The position numbers and the translations under genes were made by a program. This document shows, in pieces, positions 49,401 to 59,500 of a stretch of DNA of 64,000 bases (position 1 is the first letter of the stretch; each line of letters starts with the position of its first letter). Below the pieces are notes generated by a model that was given only the letters and a program-made list of their open reading frames with translations, was not told where the DNA came from and made no database searches. The stretch comes from Sanderia malayensis (taxonomy: Eukaryota > Cnidaria > Scyphozoa > Semaeostomeae > Pelagiidae), in contig RQOL01000466.1 of NCBI GenBank assembly GCA_013076295.1, forward strand, positions 1,922,001 to 1,986,000. The letters run 5' to 3'.

Positions 49401-51003
49401 TTCTCAAGTTTTTTCGAAACATCTCTTTTCAAATCCCTGATGTAAGAATACGCGGCTTTAAACATTTCGTTTGAGTTTCAAAACATTTGCACTCGGTGTG
49501 ATGCTAAAATAGCTTCAACATGAGCCAAAATACTTTGCTAAATTAAGGGTGTGCTGAACCATAAAATCTTTATCATGCAGCTTAAGGTTGCAAATTTTTG
49601 GCTTGTTTTACAAAGGCATTATATAAAAACTTGATATAAATGGGTTTCTTATATTGAGATTTTGTTAATAGTTTCTATTTGGTAATATCTCACCAGTCAG
49701 GCTTTCGGGGTGCAAGATTTGTGATATCCTACAAAACAGATCACAATAAAAGCTGTTATCAAAACAACCACTTAAAACAGGAAAAAACACTCAAAAGAAG
49801 TTGAAATGGCTTCTTTTAATAAACACTGACACAGTCTTACCACTTCTTTTATAATCTCTTCAGGTTTGGCTTTCTCTAAATGTTCTTTGACAAGTTCTTT
49901 CACTAAAAAAAATGTCAAAAAACAAACCTTATGCATTGTAATGTATCATTTCACATCATTTTTAAAACTCTGGAGCAATTTTGAACTGTCTCCAAAAACT
50001 TGTAACATGATAAGAATGGAAAAGAGCTTGCATTAAGCACTACCTGCTTCCGGTTTGGCATCAGACACTTTTCTATCTTTCAAGGTTTCATCTTTTGGAA
50101 CATAGTTACGGAATTTAATTGCCTTCTTTGGAGGAGCATCCCTTCATAACAAAAAGGATTTTTTTAAATTAGAAGTTGGTAAAAATGACAAGAAAGGTTC
50201 TATTCTCCTCAGCTGTAACAATGGTATGTTTCCCGATATCAGGCTAAGCAAATGTCACCAGTGTAGCCACGTTTGTAAGACGTGTGTGGGCTCGACAGCC
50301 TACAATTGTACGACGTGCGAACGCGATTTCACGCTTGTGGCTGGCACTTGCCTGCTTGACTGTGCCGAAGGTAGGTACCCGGACAAGAGACGGAAGCATT
50401 GCGAGCACTGCTATGCGCTCTGCATGTCTTGCTATGGACCCACGGCTGTGAATTGTACTTCGTGTAAAAATATCACTCTCAAGGGGTCTAATCATACTAA
50501 TTAGCATATTCTGATCATTTTGAGACAAGCTTTGGTAAGAAATCTAAGAAAGCTTTGATGTCTTGTAGCTTGTTTTATTATACTCACATCTCTTCCTCCT
50601 CTGTTGCCTCTGATGAATTGTTCTGCAAAAAGGTTATGATTATGATTATGATGATTATTACTATTGACAGCGTCAAGGAAGCTGGGTGAGAAGAAGGCGT
50701 AGAAAAAATCCCTAAAAAATATCTCAGGTTCAGGTGTGCACTTGCCATACTCGGCAGTCTGGACCTTTATACTAAAGCATTTTTTTGAACTTGAAAAGTT
50801 AACTTTTCAAGTTCAAAAAAATGACTCATACTTTTCTTTTTAAAACTAGGTAGTTTTAATGTATCTTTTGAAAACCACTGAGGACCTATAGAGGGCTGCA
50901 ATTATTTGTGTGTTACCTTTTGGGCCTTTTTGCGCAACTCAAGTAGTTTTTCTTTCCTTTTTCTTGCAGCTTCAGCCAAAGTGTTCGTCATGTCTTCAGC
51001 CAT
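46436..51003 (-). CDS. CCDC12: CCDC12 / Cwf18 family spliceosome-associated protein
   Basis: Seven small exons: 50917-51003, 50588-50622, 50044-50141, 49841-49902, 49694-49728, 49360-49436, 46436-46506; 154 residues, phases all consistent. The joined protein has the CCDC12 order: an N-terminal basic helix (AEAARKRKEKLLELRKKAQK), an acidic patch, the RNYVPKDETLKDRK block, KELVKEHLEKAKPE, then the hallmark DITNLAPRKPDWDLKRDVSKK, a coiled coil (KLEKLQRRTQRAIVELIRER) and the C-terminus AVNAVSDNAR. Human CCDC12 (about 166 residues) has almost the same central block. The protein is a component of the activated spliceosome, related to yeast Cwf18. Exons 5 and 6 are 35 and 77 bp and meet through TG|G. 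The last intron is expanded to 2.9 kb by a satellite array, and intron 2 contains foreign gene-like sequence. Confidence 0.96.
46688..49110. repeat. Satellite array, 13 copies of a 184-188 bp monomer
   Basis: The anchor GATTCCGT occurs at about 46840, 47024, 47208, 47392, 47576, 47760, 47944, 48129, 48312, 48495, 48683, 48871 and 49059: spacing 183-185 bp in the first ten copies and 188 bp in the last three, where TAGCTACACAG replaces TACATAG. Copies 2-4 and 5-7 share the same series of variants (GTGAACTGG with GTCCCAATT, then GCGAGCTGG with GCTAATTAGTATAATG), giving a three-monomer higher-order unit of about 552 bp. The array lies entirely in the last CCDC12 intron. Short open frames inside it are not genes. 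Confidence 0.97.
49111..49150. repeat. Palindrome-rich end of the satellite block
   Basis: Directly after the last monomer comes GGGGTCATTACTCGCTTCGC followed by TCGTTCGCCCC, which can fold on itself (GGGG...CCCC with TCGCTTCGCTCG inside). It looks like a transposon end, possibly Helitron-like, rather than intron sequence. Confidence 0.35.
50246..50468 (+). pseudogene. Furin-type cysteine-rich repeat fragment, antisense in CCDC12 intron 2
   Basis: The plus strand encodes about 74 residues with the furin-like pattern: KCHQCSHVCKTCVGSTAYNC, TTCERDF, CLLDCAEGRYPD, CEHCYALCMSCYGPTAVNC, TSCK. This is about one and a half furin-like (FU) repeats as found in PCSK5/6-type proprotein convertases and other extracellular proteins. 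A possible acceptor (ATATCAG) precedes it, but no partner exon is visible and the frame runs straight into a fragment of the satellite at 50468. I read it as a captured or duplicated exon fragment, not a functional gene. Confidence 0.7.
50468..50528 (-). repeat. Inverted 61-bp fragment of the CCDC12-intron satellite
   Basis: Reading the minus strand gives TTGTCTCAAAATGATCAGAA...GACCCCTTGAGAGTGATATT, the same phrase as in monomers at about 48050-48110 and 48235-48295. It abuts the furin-type fragment with no gap. Confidence 0.93.
50778..50823. repeat. 46-bp perfect palindrome in CCDC12 intron 1
   Basis: CATTTTTTTGAACTTGAAAAGTT is followed directly by its reverse complement, centred on GTTAAC (a HpaI site). 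No spacer. It would form a cruciform or a long RNA hairpin in the pre-mRNA. Confidence 0.95.
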
Positions 51004-51095
51004 GATTGTGTGTGTTTTAAACGAGAATTTAGGCCATTCAGCAGAGTTTGGAAAAAAAGTTGAAACAGCCTCTTATGAGAAACGAGGCATGTGCA

Positions 51096-52070
51096 CGCAC
51101 GAGCAGGGTTGCCATATTGGCATATTATATGCCAAATTCGGCGTATTTGGCATATTTTGAAGTTGCTTTGCATATAAAATTTCTGTTTGGCATATTTCTT
51201 AAATTTGGCATATTTTTGGCATATTTCGGATCAATTTTCAAGAACACATTTTTCCTTCTTATAACCACACGCTTGACATAAAAATCCTTCAGCAGCTCTT
51301 CAAAATCACACAAGATATAAAACAAAGCACAGTTTACACTTGTCTCTCTAGATTAACAACACGCATATTACATCAGTGCTCGAAATCCGTTTCGGATTTG
51401 CCATTCTGAGTCGTGATCACCCTGATGCTGAGGCAACTATATGCAATTCTGTTTGTATGTTACACTCTTTTTTTTATAAGAATATACTTTATAAGAATAA
51501 TGAGGCTCAAAATTCGTGAAATTTAAGAAAATTTTAAGAATATTGTCAGGCTCACGATCTTGTGAAACTATTATTTTTAGGAGGCGTTTTTTATTTTTGA
51601 CTTGGTGTCCTTTTCACAGGCAATGGTTTTAAATACATTCGTCTAAATTTCGATTTAAATCTGTGCTACATGAAATAAGGACTGATTCTGTTAGCCATTG
51701 TAATAGTTGTGCATTTGGCATTGATGATAATAATAGCAGTGTATTTCCATATCCGTATTTTCTGTCGCGCTAAGAATAATTTAAGAATATCCAGAGGCTC
51801 AAAATAGAAAAAAATTAAGAATATTGAGGCTCAGCAAAAAATTAAGTATTCTTATAAAACTAAAAGAGTATAATTGCTAAAATTATATATGCTTTATGCC
51901 AGAGATAGAAAAGAGAATAGCAAAATTTATCCTTTCATGATCTTCTCCGCAGCCATGCAATGCCCCTGCGGAGGATTTTTTGAATTTGGCATATTTTAGC
52001 CTAATTTGGCATAATTTTTACATGGATTGGCATATTTTGAAATTTCAAATCTGGCAACCCTGCGCACGAG
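51096..52070. mobile_element. hAT-type non-autonomous DNA transposon with 8-bp target-site duplication
   Basis: The element spans 51104-52062. Terminal inverted repeats are CAGGGTTGCCA at the left and TGGCAACCCTG at the right. It is flanked by the exact 8-bp duplication CGCACGAG (51096-51103 and 52063-52070), the signature size of hAT transposition. Both ends carry several copies of TTGGCATATTTT / ATATGCCAAA, typical subterminal transposase-binding repeats. At 959 bp with no long frame it encodes no transposase. It sits in the space between the divergent CCDC12 and MRPL32 start codons. Confidence 0.93.
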
Positions 52071-52078
52071 TTGACAAT

Positions 52079-52507
52079 ATGGCTGCCATTGCTTTAGGCC
52101 GTCTTGCTACTGGCAATGCAAGTAGAAGGCTAATTTTGACACCGTGGCAAGCCTGGATAGAAAGTTTAAATGGAAGATGGGGCGTGAAAAGTCATGTTAA
52201 CTTAATTGCGCCAGTTTTTAGCAAGCTCCAAGATATTTTACAGCCGGCATTTAATTTATTCAACAGCACAGGTTTCCTGCTTGCAGTTCCAAAAAAGAGA
52301 GTCAGTCACAGGAGGAAAAGAATACGAAATCATAATAAATTTCCAAGAAATAGAAAGGACATTGAAATATGTGTTGTTTGTGGTAATGAAAAATTAGAAG
52401 GCCACCTCTGTGGACACTGCTATGAAAGAATAAAAGAAGAAACAGAACAAATTTTGGCAGAGAGACCAAAAACAGATCTTCCAGTTGGTTTGAAAACAGT
52501 TTTATAA
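52079..52507 (+). CDS. MRPL32: Mitochondrial large-subunit ribosomal protein bL32m
   Basis: Single exon, 142 residues. Residues 1-70 form a mitochondrial presequence-like region (LGRLATGNASRRLILTP), removed in other species by the m-AAA protease. The mature part begins at about VPKKRVSHRRKRIRNH, the L32 signature. A zinc ribbon follows with cysteines at 98, 101, 111 and 114 (CVVCG...CGHCY). Length and order match animal MRPL32 (188 residues in human, longer presequence). It functions in the mitochondrial ribosome. Its start codon lies only nine bases after the hAT target duplication, so the 5' untranslated region either begins inside or runs through the transposon, or is extremely short. Confidence 0.95.
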   Translation: MAAIALGRLATGNASRRLILTPWQAWIESLNGRWGVKSHVNLIAPVFSKLQDILQPAFNLFNSTGFLLAVPKKRVSHRRKRIRNHNKFPRNRKDIEICVVCGNEKLEGHLCGHCYERIKEETEQILAERPKTDLPVGLKTVL

Positions 52508-53518
52508 TTTCCTTTTTGTATCTCGACCAAACGTTATTATTCGAGCAGCTTTAATTTTCGTATATGTATTAAAATTCTCTGTTTCAAAGAATTATTTTTG
52601 ATTTCTTTCCATTGTCTGAATCCTTAGAGAGAAAGTTTTTGCAAGTTACATAAAAAAAGCTACCCAATTATAAGTTCGTGAAGCTTATCTATCTGGTGAA
52701 TCAACACAAGATACGTTGGCAAATTAATATTGACACATTCGATGATAATAATACGAGCATAAACCTTACATTAGTAATAAAGAAGGAAATAAAGAAACTG
52801 CTAACTTACATTACGGTAAATAGTGAAAAGTATTTATTTAAATATAATTAAATTCAACTGCCGTGCACGACTTCCCTTTAATATAAAAGTGCTAAAATTC
52901 TATAAATCCTATAGCTATAGCTACGATCAGACATAAATTTTCAACATACGAAACAGTTACTTCAAAGGAACAAGATTATAGACCATTTGAAACAACAGAT
53001 AGTCTTAAGATATACATCTTCGAAGTAACTAAATAAAATAACTTACAAGACTTCATAACGATATGCAATCAACTATTTAGTGACTGTTACACCTTCAGAA
53101 GTCACTTCGTTTGTCAACAAAACATGCAGCAATATTAATCACCCCGAAATACACTAGAAAAGATTATAGATTAAATATTTAAAAATCAAATTAAATAAAA
53201 AGGGCAAATGACGCTTCTCAAAAGCATATATAGATAAAACCATACCGTAAAAACAATGTATCGACATCAAAATCCAACTAGTTTTGCATATCACGGAGAA
53301 TGCTGCATAAACTGCGTTGCATTCTTGTATTAATATTAAATGTATTGATCAAGAGCTCAAAATTCCATGGGAAATAGAGGGAGGGACAACACTTTGTTTT
53401 GTTCAACTTCTTCTATGGGCAATCATACAGCACTACCGTGAATGCGTACGAGTGTATATCGATACATTATCTTCCAAAAAAGCGATTAAATTACAGCATG
53501 TGTTAAGGCGAGTGTCGT
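52508..53518. other. Convergent 3' spacer between MRPL32 and the ZIP transporter
   Basis: AT-rich, with 3' untranslated regions of both genes. No gene, repeat family or RNA recognised. Confidence 0.6.
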
Positions 53519-56500
53519 TCAAACTTTGATGTCTTCTTCAAAAATTGCAAGGCAGAGCATGATTGAGAAACCGATAAGCAACCCAGCATGTTGAAAAAAC
53601 ATTGTCTTGCATGGAGAGTGACGAAGGTCAGCACTGTGGATCAACTCGGGCAGCTAGAAAGAATATTCAAATAAAAATAATTGTAAATGATGATATATAA
53701 TATATACGAGGCAATGGAAAACAATGTTTTTATAAGAAATCTTCAAAGGGAGGAGTTGTTTAATTTTCTTGTGAATTGGTATTATCCTTTCCCGCACCGA
53801 TATGAAATATAGCACAGGGAAGCAAGGGGGTTATGCAATGAGACTATATTAATGGTAGGATCAGGGTATTATTTTGTCGCTTAACATAAACAATTTATCT
53901 GCAAATGCGTGCATTAAAATTAAAAGAACTGCTCACAAACTTCATCATTCAGATCATTATAAGAAGCTTCCAATAAAATAGACATGAAACGATGAAGGTA
54001 ATAAGAGAAGCAGTATCGCACAGAAGCCTTACCATGTCCACCATGGCAATGTAGACAAATAGGCCTGCTGTGATAGCAAATATCCATGAACTTGCATCCA
54101 TTGCTTGGCCAAGAGACACACCAATCAAAGCACCGAAAACAGCCACCAACGATGAGATGAAATTTAGCAGCAAAGCAAGCTTGATGGACAAGCCGGATTG
54201 AATTAGAATTGCAAAATCACCTGTGAATAGAAGTGGCATGCATTCAGACGACTACAGGTAGCTATGTTTAAGTATTGAAAAAAAGTATTTAAGTGAGTTA
54301 ACACGGTACTAATGGCATTCAAGACCTGTACTATTGGCTACACGTGTATTGTTTTGCATATCTAAATGCTCTGTAATCTGTATAGTTCAATAAGCGTACT
54401 TTTAATTCAAGAGAGGTCTTTCTTAGGGGGGTATCTCCCTCGGATGCTATCAGATGTTACGACAAATTCTTACAGGAGGTACATAAATCTCAAAAAGAAT
54501 TCTCAAAAGGTGGCACGGGGACTTAACATATATATAAAATAGAATTTTTAACATGTATATAAAATCTCAAGTAAACACACGAAAATTCCCGGTATTTTCA
54601 CTACCACAACGAGACTAAAGTAAAGACTTCCAAGATTATCAAAACCCGTGCTTAAAGTGATGGACACGAGAGCGCTTACCGAGTTCGTGGGGCAATTCGT
54701 GGCACAAAATAGCAACAGATGTGCTAATGCCACCATAAAAACCAACTGGAAACTTGTCAGTGAATGCCACGCCAATGGCAATGCCATCGAGGAAATTGTG
54801 GATCGAATCGCCAATCAAAACCATCCATACAATACTCTTCAACTTGTTGCCTTTTTTAGCTGCAACATCATGGGAATGACCATGGGAATGACCGTGATTG
54901 TGAGAGTGGTCTTCGTAGGAATGACCGTTCTTGATATCACCTTTCGTGTTGGCATTCTGATAAACGACTTTCTTGTTCGTATACACCTCCTGTAAAATAA
55001 TACACAACAAATATGATGCATGCACGCTTGCTACGTGTATACAGTTGACATGTTCCATCTCAAACCCTGATAAAAATGAAAAATTGATCAAGACATCCAA
55101 TGTTCAAGTCTATATGGATGAGCAATATGCCTTTGCAAACAATAACATGTACGTCGGCGAATAAAGAATGCAATTGATACATGACACGTTGCTTGCGACA
55201 GCAAATGTCAACAGAAGTTAAAACAACCAGGTAGCTTCTATATGGTCAACAACAACTGACCTTAACAAGCACATAACAAGTTTAACAAATAAACTTCAAA
55301 CACAGACTATAAACGCACGGGTACTATCATACCGAAGGAGTTTTTTCTTTGGTCCCAATATCATCCATCTGAATACAGATAGTCTCGTCGCATTTGTGTA
55401 TTCCCGAAGCTGTTTTGATCAAGCCGTCCTTGTTATGCTAAAAGCAACAAGACAATTTACCAACCTCTCAACCCATGTATACTAGAGAAGCCCGTGTAAG
55501 ACGCACGACTCTTGCAGTACAACGTACAACGCACGACTCTTGCAGCATATAACTCTTGAACTCTTAATCATTTCACATTGTAGTAAACATGATTAAATAT
55601 CGAAATATGTCTGTGTGTGTATTGACTAATAATCAGCAGACCAATCTGTGAATTAGTGAATGGAAAGGCAAAGGAGAAGATTTCGCTGCATACCTGATCA
55701 AATTTGTCGTGTATGATTTCCACCGGACCTGACACGACGCTGTGAGATCTGCCTTTTCCTATGTGCTGGTGTGTCTCTTGCTACAAACCAAAGAACACAA
55801 CATGACACACCAGTACTTTTTACTGGGTAGTACCAGGGTAGTACTAGGGTAGTACTAAAGTAGCACTAAGGTAGTACTACGGTAGTACCAAGGTACTACC
55901 AAGTTAGCCACAGTTGGTAGTACAAAGACTTCAACGGTGAAGAGAGGGAGTCATCCCCCCTTATCCTTATGCAAAATATAACATTTTCATGGATTCTCAA
56001 GGCAGTAAGCTTATTATCACAGCTTATTATCAATACAATTAAAGTTTATCACAGTTTATTAGCTTTTAGCTATAATTTTTTTTGCAGCCAACACAAAATA
56101 AATTGATTATCATTATTATTATTACTATTATTATTATTATTATTATTATTATATAATACGCCGCTTACCAAACCATGACTGTGCTCATGTTTGCTCATTG
56201 AATGCATTATAGATTCAAAGATGTAGAACATATAGACACCGGCAATGAAAATCAAGCTCTTCCATATGAAGCTGTTTTTGCTGAGAGGTGAGATGTGGGC
56301 CTGGCCTTCTTCGTGCTTATGAAGATTTAACGACTACAGTGATACAAGAAAACAAATTGGATTCAACATATCTGTACGTATTATGATAAAAACTTTGTCA
56401 GGCAATAGAAACATTGCATTCTGGTCACAGTTGGGCCACGGTAAACCATTTGATCATATATCGATTAGATATTCCATTAGATCTTGCGTTAGATTATCTA

Positions 56501-59500
56501 ACGATGGATCTAGCACAAGCGATGGATATACATACATGTGGAAACAAGTGCAATAGAGCATCGCCAAGAAGAGTTGACACAGCAATGGCAATCAGAAACG
56601 TCAGGACGATGGTGAAATTTTTTCCATCACTGAATGGCGCTACGAGGATTCCAACCAACGAGCCCAAGCTGATTATAAGCACAGCAATAACGCTTGATAC
56701 CCATGCTGTAAAACAAAATACAAAAAATCAACAATAACATAAACAACAAAAACATAAAAACAGAGCAAATATTGTGATGCTTCGAGCGAATCACGGATAC
56801 TAACGTTTCCAGCCCTGTTCTTTGCTCTTCGTAGCTGTTTTTGTCGCGTTTTTCTTGCACGCTGCACTTTCGATTTGCTGAATCAGCGATGGACAAATGT
56901 TTTTGAATTGGGCCTCGTTTATTCCCACGTGATCGTCCACAGAATGAATTTTAAGTAGATCCCCGCTGGAATAGCACTAGAAACGAACAACAACAACAAC
57001 CAAAATTACTCTTCAGAGTGGTATCAATGACGTATATACCTCATTGGGTGGTATTGATTAACGAAAATTTCTCAAGACCCTCCGTGAGTCTTCTCACGTC
57101 CTACCTGGCTACCTTTTTCATCTAATTCTACATTTTCCCCATTGCTATGAGATATTATTTTCAACTCGAAAGTTTTTCATCAAGTGCCCAAATCAAATTT
57201 CAAAATCAAATGCTCAATTTATCCGAGTTAAAAAATAAAAAAGGTCTTTTTGAAATCAAAAAATTTCCTACTCTGACTTTCAAGAAATTTCTAGAACTTG
57301 ACAAAATATAGAAACTCGGAGTGACTGCAATAAGAAATCATACTGACCTTTCCAGAAAGCTTAGAAGGCGATACTTGTGCATTTCTCCTAATTCTATGAC
57401 GCACACCACCATTTTCTTCTTTCACATTACTATCAGCATCATCAATGGATCGTCTTTTCCTGTGATCATGTCCTGCATGACTATCCACAGGAGTAGTGAC
57501 ATTTTGCACTGCCACACCACCAATGCCAAGTTTGACCAGCAAAGCCTTGAATTTTTCAGAAGATATGGTGCCATTTTGGGCATACTCTTTGAGTAGGGCA
57601 TCCATAAAGTCCTTTGCTTTTGGGAGATTGCTAGTTGTAGTTTTAACATGGTGGTGTTCTGAGATGCAATGACCCTTAAGGAGTTTCAGGATTATGAATG
57701 CACTCAGGTGGTCAAAGCCATTTTTATCAGCTCCTGTTTCGGGTACACCAGAGCCAGACAAAGCGTCTTCAACATCAAAGCACTGAAAAACAAACATTTT
57801 CATTTTGACCTGAACAATGAAAGAGCAACATTGCACAGATGATAAAAAATTGAAATATGTGATAAAATATCGCAGCAGAATGGAGTAGATCAATTGGAGA
57901 GATCACGTAAGAAATGAAGAGGTGCTGAGGAGAGTTGGTGAGAAGAGAAAACTGAGGGATACGATCTGGAAGAGGAAGGCTCGATGGATTGGCCACACCA
58001 TGAGGTCAGAGGGAATGCTAAGAACAGTTTTGGAAGGATGAGCAGAAGGGAGGAGAGGAAGAGGAAGGAGGAGGCTATCAATGATGGATGATGTGCTGCA
58101 AGGAAGAGACTTTCACTCGACCAAAACAGAGGCAATGGATCGTTCCAAGTGGAGACAGACTGTGCTGGCAGGACCTGCCCAAGGGCAGAACACTTAAGAA
58201 GAAGAAGATAAAATATCACATTTTCTGATGCCTTAGGTCCAAAAATAGACCCCAAGAAAAAAACTATAATGACATGGTGATGAACAAATGTACTGATAAA
58301 TATGACATCAAAGCAAGCAAATTCTTTCAAATAAACATTTGTTCTTCTTGTGAAAAGATAAGCTGGTATTTATGTGGTCATTTTCTTTATCCATAGTCCC
58401 AAGGATTATTCAATGAAATTAAAACAATAAGCAACAATGTGGCATTCATTATTTTTCTATGAGCCATTTCATGTGATATTTGCCTGTTATGTGAAAAATA
58501 GCATTTCTGTGGTTCATTTCAAAATCAAATATTTGATCAGCAGGCGTTTTTCGCAAATAATAACTTGAATTTCAAGGCTTAAATTTCAAGAACCATATCT
58601 AAATTCACCAGCTAGGTACTTGATAATTACTCAGGCAAAAGAAAAAGCACAGGTCATTTGTGCTTTTTCTTTTGCCTGAGTAATCATCTTTTTCATTTGC
58701 TTGTCAACATAAACTTATCATTTTTGTAAGAGTACTTGGCATCTGTTTGCTCCATTTGGTTTTCTCATCTTTATCAGAAATTTCACAAGAATATACGTCT
58801 TGTGAAATTATATATTATATTCTCTATTAAGACTTATTTAGACTAATTTTAAGACTTATATTCTATAAGTCTTAATAAATTATCATGTGGTTTTTGTTAG
58901 AAAATAAGTACTTGCAGACAAAACTCTTTATTTTTCTTAAGAACATACTCTTTTAAAATGTTGTGAACGTTAGCAATGTTATGACAACAGGTAATATTTA
59001 TTTACATGCTACAGCCATAAAGTATTTTTGAGCATTTTAGAATCTATAGCTGGGATATTTTCTAGCATTCTTTCTTTTCATAAAAATACTTAATTTCTTG
59101 CTGAGCCTGAATATTCTCTGAAAGTTTGGGTCTCTGAATATTTTGAAATTATTCTTGTGCAACCAAAAGTTTAATCAAGTAATTCTCACGGCTCTATATT
59201 AAGGAAGACCGAACTGTCATAAAGGTCACTTGAAAACATATTTGGTGAAAACCACACTTGTTTTTTGGGCAATAAAACGCGGATAAAAACTCGATGTGGT
59301 GGTATTACTCGAGCTTGACAATATTCTTAAAACATTCTTAAATTTCACGAATTTTGAGCTTCGTTATTCTCATAAAAAAGTGTATGTTCAAAACAACAAT
59401 GACACTTGCATAATAGGCGCTTTCTGTTTAGGTGCGTGCGGTACTTGCTAAAATAACTACAAATTTAATAGCAAGCAAACCGACGCATCCAACAACCCTC

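Noticed and set aside
49437..49505. Upstream extension of CCDC12 exon 6 (frame open to an ATG)
   Set aside because: The acceptor at 49437 joins exactly to exon 5 (49694-49728) to give the conserved APRKPDWDLKRD block, so the extension is intron.
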